Positions 49,944-58,600 of a stretch of 64,000 nt of DNA are shown here, piece after piece. The notes beneath the pieces are model-generated. The model searched no databases. It saw only the letters and a program-made list of their open reading frames with translations, and had not been told where the DNA came from. The stretch lies in the NCBI RefSeq assembly GCF_029892155.1, contig NZ_JARZAG010000018.1, forward strand, positions 113,682-177,681, written 5' to 3'. Numbering within the stretch: the first letter of the stretch is position 1; each line of letters begins with the position of its first letter. A program made the translations under genes and the position numbers. The stretch is from Kitasatospora sp. GAS204B. Lineage in GTDB: Bacteria; Actinomycetota; Actinomycetes; Streptomycetales; Streptomycetaceae.

Positions 49944-50471
49944 TCAGGCGCTGTACTTGTCGTGCGGGGTGCCACGCTCCCACACGGCCTCGAACGCGGA
50001 GGAGACGAGACGAACCGTCGCGGGGTCCTCGGAGAAGGCGAACCCAGGCTCGGCCCAGTCGCCATACCCCGTGAAGAAGTGGAACAGCACCAACTTGTCG
50101 TCGATCAGCCAGAAGTCATTCCCCGGCAGCGCGATGTCCGACGCCTGATTCCTCGGCAGCCACCGAACCAGTTCTCCGGCCGCCAGGTTCATCGGGGTAA
50201 CCGCGTGCTCCCACCGGATGTAGTCGGTCACCGGCTCGGACACGATCCGGGCCCGCCGCATGACCACGCCACGACCGACCGTCTCGCGGACGAGTCCCAG
50301 CCACTCGGGCCACCACGACGCTTCCGGGTCCAGCTCGATCTCGCCGGTGCGGGCGAATTGGTCGATCTCCTCGGCCTCGTCGCCCACGGCGTAGGCGTCA
50401 CGCATCTCCAGATGAACTGCGGTCCTCTGAGCACTCCTCAGCAGCGCGGTGAAGTCGGGCACGTTCGACAC
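49944..50471 (-). CDS. DUF6879 family protein
   Basis: 175 aa. The start is GTG 50471, since AAGGAGG lies 9 nt upstream; the TTG six bases earlier is too close. Conserved features are VHLEMRDAYAV, RARIVSEPVTDYIRWE, PRNQASDIALPGNDFWLIDD and LVLFHFFTGYG. DUF6879 proteins are widespread next to DUF5753-type regulators and lack a known activity. It overlaps the preceding small gene by 74 nt, longer than usual, and is followed by the XRE gene after 37 bp. Confidence 0.88.
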   Translation of the reverse strand: MSNVPDFTALLRSAQRTAVHLEMRDAYAVGDEAEEIDQFARTGEIELDPEASWWPEWLGLVRETVGRGVVMRRARIVSEPVTDYIRWEHAVTPMNLAAGELVRWLPRNQASDIALPGNDFWLIDDKLVLFHFFTGYGDWAEPGFAFSEDPATVRLVSSAFEAVWERGTPHDKYSA

Positions 50472-50709
50472 GTTCAAGAGCCTCCTTCAGGATCGGCACC
50501 ATGCGGGCCGGGATACGGATCACGGACTCGTGAGCGGGAATCCCGAGCGCGTGGCCGGGAACCCACTCGGTCCCTGCGATCTTCTCGCAGAGCGCGTCAT
50601 CGGCCGTCCAGCTCTGCACGATGATCTCCTCCGCCTCGTCCTCGACCCACACGGTAGGCGAGCCTCCGCCGCCCGTGTTGGGGTCGACGCCCACGAAACC
50701 CAGTGCCAT
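50398..50709 (-). CDS. Small conserved partner protein of the WhiJ-like locus
   Basis: 103 aa from ATG 50709 (GGAG 8 nt upstream). The core, DPNTGGGGSPTVWVEDEAEE, HESVIRIPARMVPILKEAL, is typical of small proteins encoded just before DUF6879 genes in streptomycetes. The C-terminus is extended by ~25 charged residues that run into the DUF6879 gene. First gene of the three-gene unit; function unknown, possibly a modulator of the XRE protein as in WhiJ-type loci. Confidence 0.8.
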   Translation of the reverse strand: MALGFVGVDPNTGGGGSPTVWVEDEAEEIIVQSWTADDALCEKIAGTEWVPGHALGIPAHESVIRIPARMVPILKEALERVERARLHRAAEECSEDRSSSGDA

Positions 50710-50785
50710 GACGATCTCCAACGTCTATGGAGTTGCAGGGACGTACACCACCGTCAGCACTACGAGTCAGAAGCACAACCCCGCA

Positions 50786-50801
50786 TGCACGAAATTGCAC
50801 G
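50786..50801. promoter_or_regulatory. Shared 16-bp operator-like motif, copy B
   Basis: TGCACGAAATTGCACG, 77 bp upstream of the start of the small partner gene. Same two TGCACG repeats with 10-bp period as copy A at 49039. Confidence 0.65.
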
Positions 50802-50929
50802 AACCCGGCCAGAGCCACACCCCACACCGTGCTTCGTCCGCATCGCCGATCACCAACCGGAGGCAGGCCGCTACCCGGTCGGATAATCCGAGTGCGGACC
50901 GGCCATCCCGCGTGATAGTCCTCCCTGTC

Positions 50930-51463
50930 ATGGACGATCTCGTGACAGCGCGCCTCACGCTTCATCCGATGACCGTCATCGAGGCGAAGCGGGTAGTGGC
51001 GGGCGAGCCGGACGACGGTGCCCGGTGGGCACCCGGATACCCGTCCGAGGGTGTCGTGACCGGGGCCAGGGGATTCCTCAACACCTGCGCGAACACCGGT
51101 GATCCCCAGCCGTTCGGCGCCTACGAGATCCGTCGCCGCGCAGACGGGGAAGCCATCGGCGGGCTGGGCTTCCACGGACCTGCGGACGAGAACGGCAGCG
51201 TCAGGATCGGCTACGGTCTGATCCCGTCAGCGCAAGGCCAGGGATACGCCTCCGAGGCTCTCCGTGCACTGCTGGCATTCGCGCGCGGACGCGGCGTCAA
51301 CTGCGTGGAAGGCGACACGACGCACGACAATGTCGCGTCCCAACAGGTCATGACCGCCGTCGGCATGCGTCTCGTCGCAGCAGACGAACGGCTCAAGCAC
51401 TACAGGATCGCCTGGACCGATGCGATGGCGGGTGCCGACCCGCGCTCCGAGCCCTCTAGCTGA
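50930..51463 (+). CDS. GNAT acetyltransferase (RimJ-like)
   Basis: 177 aa. RimJ/RimL type: LVTARLTLHPMTVIEA at the start, GLGFHGPADENGSVRIGYGL, the acetyl-CoA loop SAQGQGYASEALRAL, and NVASQQVMTAVGMRLV. The substrate could be a protein N-terminus or a small amine. The last 8 bases overlap the end of the convergent TetR gene. Confidence 0.9.
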   Translation: MDDLVTARLTLHPMTVIEAKRVVAGEPDDGARWAPGYPSEGVVTGARGFLNTCANTGDPQPFGAYEIRRRADGEAIGGLGFHGPADENGSVRIGYGLIPSAQGQGYASEALRALLAFARGRGVNCVEGDTTHDNVASQQVMTAVGMRLVAADERLKHYRIAWTDAMAGADPRSEPSS

Positions 51464-52037
51464 GGTCCGCGACCGCCGCGCGGAGTTCGTCGAACGCTGC
51501 TCCCGTGAGGGCTGCCAGCTCGCCGGGGTCGTCGTCGCGAGCCGGGTCCGCCCACCGTGCGTATCCCAGCCTGAACGCGAGCACGCCCAGTTCGGCGGCC
51601 ACCTGGGCCGTGGGTTCCGCAACGCCGCGCCGTTTCAGTGCGTCGACCATCGCCGCGGCCATGCCGATGCTCTTCAGCGCCTCGCGACTGCGCAACTCCT
51701 CGTTCGCCTCGATCGCCGCGTGCAGCAGCGGACCGAGCGAGCGGTTGAACGCCGTCATCTCCCCCGACGCGCGCTCCAGGCCGGCCGCGACGGCCGTCAT
51801 CGGCGTCGCCTCGTCGGGAGCGGCGTCGATGCCTTCTGCCAGCAGTCGGCTCAGAGCCTGCTGCCCGGCGGTGAGGATCTCGCGCTTGTCCGCGAAGTGG
51901 CGAAAGAACGTGCTGCGCGTCAGTTCGGCGCGCTCGGCGATCTGCGCGACCGTCGTCTCGTCGTAGCCCTGCTCGGCGAACAGCCCGAGCGCCGCCACGA
52001 CCAGACGCTGACGCGCATCCGGCTTCCATCTAGGCAT
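51456..52037 (-). CDS. TetR-family regulator
   Basis: 193 aa. The HTH is at ~10-50: RLVVAALGLFAEQGYDETTV, AQIAERAELTRSTFFRHFAD-K. The C-terminal ligand domain is Ala/Leu-rich and helical. It is divergent from the SDR gene, with two near-identical operator-like elements between them, so it probably represses the SDR and hydrolase genes and itself. Confidence 0.93.
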   Translation of the reverse strand: MPRWKPDARQRLVVAALGLFAEQGYDETTVAQIAERAELTRSTFFRHFADKREILTAGQQALSRLLAEGIDAAPDEATPMTAVAAGLERASGEMTAFNRSLGPLLHAAIEANEELRSREALKSIGMAAAMVDALKRRGVAEPTAQVAAELGVLAFRLGYARWADPARDDDPGELAALTGAAFDELRAAVADLS

Positions 52038-52055
52038 GTCCCCATCCTAGACGAC

Positions 52056-52106
52056 GGGACACGTGTCGCATCATGCGGTACGGTGATGGGACACCAGTCG
52101 CATCAC
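52056..52106. promoter_or_regulatory. Two TetR operator-like elements
   Basis: GGGACACGTGTCGCATCAT at 52056-52074 and GGGACACCAGTCGCATCAC at 52088-52106 repeat with 32-bp spacing. The first contains the palindrome GACACGTGTC. They lie between the divergent TetR and SDR starts. Confidence 0.75.
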
Positions 52107-52121
52107 TTCTTGGAGCTCGTC

Positions 52122-53003
52122 ATGCGCGTCTTCATCACCGGCGGCACCGGCCTCATCGGCTCGGCCGTCGTCGCCGAACTGCTCTCCGCGGGACACTCGG
52201 TCACCGCCCTCGCCCGCTCCGAGGCCTCCGCGGCGCACGCCAAGGCCACCGGCGCCGAGGTGCTCAGCGGCGCACTCGCCGACCTCGCCGTGCTGCGAGC
52301 CGGCGCGGAGCGGGCCGACGGCGTCATCCACCTCGCCTTCAGCAACGACTTCAGCTCGCCCGAGGCCCTGGCCCAGGGCATCGCCGAGGAGGCTGCCGCG
52401 CTCGCGACGCTCGGCGACGCCCTCGTCGGCACGGACCGCTCGCTCGTCACCGTGGCCGGCACGCCCTTCCTGCCGGGGCGCACCTCCACCGAGGCTGACG
52501 CCTTGCCGACCGAGGGGCCGGTCGCCGGCCGCAGCCGGTCGGTGACCCGCGCGCTCGAACTCGCCTCGCAGGGCGTGCGCAGCTCGGCGGTACGGCTTCC
52601 GCGCACGGTCCACAACGAGGGCCGGGGCGGGTTCGCCGGGCTGCTCACCGACATCGCCCGCCGTAGCGGCGTCGCCGGCTACCCCTCGGACGGCGCGCAG
52701 CGCTGGCCGGCCGTCCACGCGCGGGACGCCGCCGTGCTGTTCCGGCTCGCCCTGGAGCAGGCGCCCGCCGGAAGCTCCTGGCACGCCGTCGCCGACGAGG
52801 GCGACGCGGTCCGCGACATCGCCGCGGTCATCGGCCGACGGCTCGGCCTGCCCGTCGAGTCGGTGCCGCAGGAGAACTTCGGCCCCCTCGGCCCGATCTT
52901 CGCGGCTGACCAGCCCGCGTCCAGCGCCCACACCCGCGCCGCCCTCGGCTGGCAGCCGACCCACCCGAGCCTGCTCGCCGACCTGGAGAACATCGAACCC
53001 TGA
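52122..53003 (+). CDS. NAD(P)-dependent epimerase-like SDR
   Basis: 293 aa extended short-chain dehydrogenase. Cofactor motif ITGGTGLIGSAVVAELLSAG (GxxGxxG) at the N-terminus, VIHLAFSNDF, and WPAVHARDAAVLFRLALEQA in the C-terminal part. The usual YxxxK is not obvious. Substrate unknown. ATG 52122 has GGAG 8 nt upstream. Followed after 59 bp by an alpha/beta hydrolase on the same strand; both are probably under the TetR regulator. Confidence 0.92.
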   Translation: MRVFITGGTGLIGSAVVAELLSAGHSVTALARSEASAAHAKATGAEVLSGALADLAVLRAGAERADGVIHLAFSNDFSSPEALAQGIAEEAAALATLGDALVGTDRSLVTVAGTPFLPGRTSTEADALPTEGPVAGRSRSVTRALELASQGVRSSAVRLPRTVHNEGRGGFAGLLTDIARRSGVAGYPSDGAQRWPAVHARDAAVLFRLALEQAPAGSSWHAVADEGDAVRDIAAVIGRRLGLPVESVPQENFGPLGPIFAADQPASSAHTRAALGWQPTHPSLLADLENIEP

Positions 53004-53062
53004 GACGCGCCAGGACGGCCCTGACGAGTACCTCCTGCTCCCCCTGTGAGGAACAAGTTCCC

Positions 53063-54019
53063 ATGACCTACGGACCGCACGACCCAGCGGCGACCTACGT
53101 CGCTCACGACTACCCCGAACACGCCTTCGACACCGGGGAGATCAGCCTCAACTACGCCACGACCGGATCGCCCGACAACCCCGCCCTGCTGCTCATCCCC
53201 GCACAGGGCGAGTCCTGGTGGGGCTACGAGGCGGCGATGACGCTGCTCGAGGACGACTTCGAGGTCTTCGCCGTCGACCTGCGCGGCCAGGGCCGCTCCA
53301 GCCGAACCCCCGGCCGCTACACCCTCGACAACATGGGCAACGACCTGGTCCGCTTCGTCTCCGGACGGATCGGACGCCCGGTCATCGCCTGCGGTCTGTC
53401 CTCCGGCGGCGTCATCGCCGCATGGCTCTCCGCCTACGCGTCGCCCGGCATGCTGCGCGGCGCGTACTACGAGGACCCGCCGCTGTTCTCCTCGGAGATC
53501 CAGCCCGCCTACGGCCAGGGCATGAACCAGGTCATCGGCCCCTGGTTCGAGCTGATGAACAAGTACCTCGGCGATCAGTGGTCGGTCGGCGACTGGTCAG
53601 GCCTGAAACGAGCCATGGCCACCGACCTGCCGCCGGCACTCGCGCGAGGCCTGGCGGCGATGGGCGACTTCCTGGGCGGGGACGAACCACCCCAGACGTT
53701 CAAGGAGTACGACCCCGAGTGGGCCCGCGCCTTCGCCAGCGGCTCGGCCAGCGCCTCGGTCGACCACGCCCGGATGCTCGCGGCGGTGAAGGTCCCGGTG
53801 CTCTTCACCCACCACTTCCACCACGTCGACGAGGAGTCGGGCCGACTCCAAGGCGCCATCTCGGACTTGCAGGTCCGGCACGTACGCGAGCTGATCACCG
53901 GCGCCGGCCAGCGGTTCGACTACAAGACGTTCCCGAAGGCCGGCCACGTCATGCACGGCAGCGATCCACAGCTCTACAGCCGGACCCTGCGCGAGTGGAG
54001 CCGCACACTCGACATCTGA
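53063..54019 (+). CDS. Alpha/beta hydrolase
   Basis: 318 aa. Oxyanion region LLLIPAQGESWWGYEAAM, acid strand FEVFAVDLRGQGRSSRTPGR, nucleophile elbow IACGLSSGGVIAAW (Ser ~117), and catalytic His in KAGHVMHGSDP near the end. Soluble, no signal peptide. Predicted C-C or ester hydrolase of unknown substrate, encoded in the TetR-controlled unit. It is followed by a strong hairpin. Confidence 0.92.
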   Translation: MTYGPHDPAATYVAHDYPEHAFDTGEISLNYATTGSPDNPALLLIPAQGESWWGYEAAMTLLEDDFEVFAVDLRGQGRSSRTPGRYTLDNMGNDLVRFVSGRIGRPVIACGLSSGGVIAAWLSAYASPGMLRGAYYEDPPLFSSEIQPAYGQGMNQVIGPWFELMNKYLGDQWSVGDWSGLKRAMATDLPPALARGLAAMGDFLGGDEPPQTFKEYDPEWARAFASGSASASVDHARMLAAVKVPVLFTHHFHHVDEESGRLQGAISDLQVRHVRELITGAGQRFDYKTFPKAGHVMHGSDPQLYSRTLREWSRTLDI

Positions 54020-54024
54020 CGACC

Positions 54025-54050
54025 CGATCCGCGCCCCAGGGCGCGGATCG
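54025..54050 (+). terminator. Terminator hairpin
   Basis: Perfect 12-bp arms CGATCCGCGCCC (54025-54036) and GGGCGCGGATCG (54039-54050), directly after the hydrolase stop codon. Confidence 0.8.
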
Positions 54051-54191
54051 AGTTGCGCGCCTTGCTGATCCGGATCAACGACCTCACACCCGGACCGCCC
54101 ATTGATCAGGGCTCGATCGGCGCCCTAAGGTCAAGCTGAGACATCGTCAGTTCCCGTCCGCAGCGGCCGGGGCGGAGCCGGAGGGGTCGAG

Positions 54192-55385
54192 TTGGCGGAG
54201 ATCATGGTCATCGGCGGGGGCATCGCCGGCACCGCGGCGGCGCTGGGGCTGCACAAGGCGGGGTTCGACGTCACCGTCCATGAGGCGCATCCGGACAGTG
54301 GTGCGGACGGTGGCGCGTTCCTCAGTCTGGCGAGCAACGGGATGCGGGCGCTCGCCGAGTTGGATGCCGCGGCCGCGGTGGCCGAGCTCGGCTTTCCGCT
54401 CGCCACGATGCGCGTCCTGGACGAGGCGGGGGCGCAGCTCGCCGACGTGCCGCTCGGGGAGCACGATCAGGTGCTGACCAGCTACCGCTGTCTGCGCCGG
54501 GCCGAGCTCGCCGAGTGCTTGCGGCGGCTGGTCCGTGACCGGGGGATCCCGATCCGGCACGGGGCCCGGCTCGTCGGGCTGACCGAGGGCCCCAGCGGCG
54601 CCACCGCGACCTTCGCAGACGGCAGTTCGGCCACTGCGGAGCTGGCGGTGGGGGCCGACGGGCTCAACTCCGCGGTGCGCGGACAGCTCGACCCGGGCGC
54701 GCCCCGACCGGAGTACGCGGGCCAGCGCGTCTTCTACGGTTACACCGCCGCCGCGCCGACCCCGTCCGAGGAGTGCGCGGACCGGATCACCATGGTGCGC
54801 GGCAGCGGTGCCGCCTTCGGCTACGCCTACTCCCCTGCGGGCGAGGCGTACTGGTTCGCCCGGGTGCCGGGGCCGCCCGCGAGCGCGGCGGAGCTGGCCG
54901 GCACGGGGCCGGCGCAGTGGCGCGAGCAGTTGCTGCCGCTGCTACGGCCCGACCGCACGCCGACCGCGGACATCGTCGCCGCCACCACCGACCGGCTCAT
55001 GGTGACCAACGCCCAGCACCTGCCCGCCGGCGGCAACTGGCGCGGCAAGCGCACGGTGCTGGTCGGCGACGCCGCCCACGCGGCATCACCCGCCACCGGC
55101 CAGGGCGCCTCGATGGCGCTCGAGGACGCTGTGGTGCTCGCCAAGGCCCTGCGCGACGCGTTGCCCGACGCCGACGCCAGGCCGGCGGCCCTGGAGCGCT
55201 ACGAGCGGCTCCGCCGCCCCCGGGCGGAGCAGAACATGGAGACGAGCGCCAAACTCACCGCCAGTCGCACCACCACGACCGCAGCGCCGCGCGACTCCGC
55301 CCACCCCGCGCCCCGGGTGGACGACGGCCTGCTGCGCCTGCTCGACTGGCGCACCCCGCTCCCCGAGGACGGCCCCGAGGCCTGA
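54192..55385 (+). CDS. FAD-dependent monooxygenase (PHBH-type)
   Basis: 397 aa. First FAD motif IMVIGGGIAGTAAALGLHKA, the DG-type segment AVGADGLNSAVR (~160), and second FAD motif RTVLVGDAAHAASPATGQGA (~290), all typical of aromatic-ring hydroxylases. TTG 54192 is taken as start because GGAGGGG at 54180-54186 is well spaced; ATG 54204 would be too close. It stands 252 bp before the NRPS on the same strand and may tailor its product or a precursor, by position only. Confidence 0.9.
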   Translation: MAEIMVIGGGIAGTAAALGLHKAGFDVTVHEAHPDSGADGGAFLSLASNGMRALAELDAAAAVAELGFPLATMRVLDEAGAQLADVPLGEHDQVLTSYRCLRRAELAECLRRLVRDRGIPIRHGARLVGLTEGPSGATATFADGSSATAELAVGADGLNSAVRGQLDPGAPRPEYAGQRVFYGYTAAAPTPSEECADRITMVRGSGAAFGYAYSPAGEAYWFARVPGPPASAAELAGTGPAQWREQLLPLLRPDRTPTADIVAATTDRLMVTNAQHLPAGGNWRGKRTVLVGDAAHAASPATGQGASMALEDAVVLAKALRDALPDADARPAALERYERLRRPRAEQNMETSAKLTASRTTTTAAPRDSAHPAPRVDDGLLRLLDWRTPLPEDGPEA

Positions 55386-55427
55386 GCGGTCACCCGGCCG
55401 CGCACCCCGGCGCCCGCCGTCGGCGCC

Positions 55428-55466
55428 GCCATCGGGGTACGCCGTCGGGGTGCGCCATCGGGGTGC
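55428..55466. repeat. Three 13-bp tandem repeats upstream of the NRPS
   Basis: GCCATCGGGGTAC / GCCGTCGGGGTGC / GCCATCGGGGTGC back to back in the leader region between the FAD monooxygenase and the NRPS. Confidence 0.75.
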
Positions 55467-55637
55467 GCGCCGGTCAGGACCGCGTGAGCCTGACCGAGCC
55501 GAGCTCCCGTTGGTCAGAAGTACCCCGCCCACCGCCGGGTGAAAGTGCCCAGTTATCCCGTCAGGCCCCCTCTGCCAGCCTCGATATCGGCCAACGGCTC
55601 AACCGGAGCTGGTCGATGACGAGGATCTGGTGGACTC

Positions 55638-58600
55638 ATGACGACGAATCCGACGGCGGAACCGAGGCGCGACGAGCTGTCCCCGGCCCAGCTGCGCATT
55701 GCCGGGATCTGGCAGGCACTGCTCGGGGTCGAGGTGACCGACGGCGACCGTGAATTCTTCGAGCTCGGCGGCGACCACGCCGCTGCCGCGGCGATGGCGG
55801 AGCGGGTCGCGGGCGAATTCGGCACCGCCTTCCGGGCCGACGCGATCACCGGTCCGCTGACGGTGAGTTCGATCTCCTCCCACCTCGCCGAGCAGGCGAT
55901 GCTGCAGGCGATGCGGATGTTCGAGGAGGGCACCGAACTCGAACTCGAGGCGAGCGGCCCCGAGGAGCCCGCCATTCCCGCCGCTGTCCGGGACGGTGGC
56001 CCGCTGCCGATGAGCTTCGCTCAGCAGCGGCTCTGGTTCCTGGACCAGCTCGAGCCCGGGCGCGCCGAATACCTGATCCCGATCGGGCTGCGGATCACGG
56101 GGGTGCTCGACACCGCCGCACTGCAGGCGGCGTTGAGCGGGCTGGTGGCGCGGCACGAGGTGTTGCGCACCCGGTTCGTCGCCGACCAGGACGGGCAGCC
56201 CGCGCAACTCATCGACCCGCCAGGCCCGGTGACGATGAGCGTGCACGATCTCCGGCATCTCACGGACCACGGCGCCCGGGAGGAGAGCGCCCGGCGGATC
56301 GTGGACGGCGAGGCCTTCCAGCCGGTCGATCTGGCGCGCGGGCCGCTGCTGCGGGCGGTGCTGGTGCGGGTGGCCGACGAGGATCACCTGCTCGCGGTGA
56401 CGGTGCATCACATCGTCTTCGACGGCTGGAGCACCGGGATCCTCTCGCGCGAGCTCACCGCGCTGTACGCGGCAGCGGCGGCCGGCCGGGACCCGGTCGC
56501 CGCGCTGCCCGCGCCGGCTCTGCAGTACGCCGACTTCGCCCTCTGGCAGCGGCGGTGGCTGAGCGGTGACACGCTGGAGCGCCAACTCGGCTACTGGCGC
56601 GACCGGCTGGCCGGCATCGAGCCGCTGGAGCTGCCCACCGATCACCGCCGCCCGGCCCGGCGCAGCGGCGACGGCGCCGAGCTCACCTTCACCGTCCCGG
56701 CCGAGCTGGTCGAGCAGGCGCGCACACTGGCCGCCGAGACCGGCGCGAGCCTCTTCATGACCTTGCTGGCGGCATTCCAGCTGCTGCTCGCCAAGTACAG
56801 CGGCCAGCAGGACATCGCGGTGGGCACCCCGATCGCCGGCCGCAACCGGGCCGAGATCGAGGAGATGATCGGGTTCTTCATCAACACCCTGGTGCTGCGC
56901 ACCGACCTGTCCGGTGACCCGAGCTTCCGGCAGCTGGTCGAGCGGGTCAAGGAGACCGCGCTCGGTGCCTACGACCACCAGGACCTCCCGTTCGAGCGGA
57001 TCGTCGAGGAGCTCGCCCCCGAGCGGGACCTGAGCCGCAACCCGCTCTTCCAGACCATGTTCCTGCTGCAGAACGTCCCCGACACGCGCAGCTGGAAGCT
57101 GGCCGGGCTGGGCGTCGAGCCGATGGAACTGGAGGCCCAGGACGCTAAGTTCGACTTCAGCTGGTATCTGACCGAGGCGCCCGACGGCAGCCTCGACGGG
57201 ATGGTCGTCTACACCACGGACCTGTTCGAGGCACCGACCATGCAGCGCATGGTGGGCCACTTCCAGGCCCTGCTGGCAGCCGCCACCGCCGCCCCGGACC
57301 GCCGGCTGTCCGAACTGGAGCTGCTCACCGCGGCCGAGCGCCGGCAACTGCTGATCGACTGGAACGGTCCGAAGACCGACGGCCCGGATGACGTGACGAT
57401 CCATCAGCTCTTCGAGCGACAGGTCGAACTGCGCCCCGATGCCGTCGCGGTCCACACCAGCACGGGAGAGTTGACGTACCGTCAGCTCAATGAGCGGGCC
57501 AACCGGCTCGCCCACCACCTGCGCGGCCTGGGCCTGACTCCCGGCTCCCCGGTCGGCGTCTGCCTGGAGCGCGGCCCGGACCTGATCTGCGCGCTGCTCG
57601 GCATCCTCAAGGCCGGCGCCGCCTACCTCCCGCTCGACCCCGAGTACCCCGCCGAGCGGCTCGGTCACATGGTCACCGACAGCGGGGCGCCGCTGATCGT
57701 CACCGAGCGCGCACACAGCCGCCACTTCCCGTCCTCGGTCCCGCAGTTGCTGATCGACCAGGACTGGCCGACCGGCGACACCGGCAACCCGGAACCGCTG
57801 GCCGGCCCGGGCGACCTCGCCTACTTCATCTACACCAGCGGCTCGACCGGCCGGCCCAAGGGCGTGCAGATCGAGCACGGCGCGCTGCGGGCCCGGATGC
57901 GCGAGACCGTCCGGCAGCTCGGGCTCACCCCCGACGACCGGGTACTGCAGTTCGCCTCGATCGCCTTCGACTCCTCGGTCGGCCAGCTCTTCGCGCCGCT
58001 CAGCTGCGGTGCCTCGGTGGCGCTGCGTGACGCCGAGTGGGACCCGGCCGGGCTGGCGGAGCTGATCCGTGCCGCCGAGGTGACCGTCGCCTGGTTGACC
58101 CCGACGGCCTTCGCCGCGCTGACCGCCCAGCTCGACGGACCCCAGTCGCTCTCTCCGGCGCTGCGGCTGGTCCGGCTCGGCGGTGAGGCCCTGCGGCAGG
58201 AGCAGGTCCGGCAGTGGTTCGAGCGCTGCGCGGTCCCGCTGGTGAACGGGTACGGCCCCAGCGAGGGAGCACAGGAGGCGGCCACCGCCCTGATCGAGGG
58301 ACCGGGCCGGTTCGTCCCGGTCGGACGACCGGTGGCGAACACCGAGGTCTTCCTGGTGGACCGGGACGGCCGGCTGGTCCCGGTCGGGGTTCCGGGCGAG
58401 ATCCTGATCAGCTGCCCGGGCCTGGCCCGCGGCTACCAGAACCACCCGGAGCTGACGGCCGAGAAGTTCGCCGAGTACCGCGTCGACGGCGTCGCCCGCC
58501 GGGTCTACCGGACCGGCGACCTGGCGAAGTGGCACCCGGACGGGCAGCTGGAGTTCGTCGGGCGGGCCGACAACCAGGTCAAGCTGCGCGGCTACCGGAT

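Noticed and set aside
51420..52121. Upstream extension of the SDR gene
   Set aside because: The open frame runs antisense through the TetR gene; ATG 52122 with GGAG and the immediate GxxGxxG motif mark the true start.
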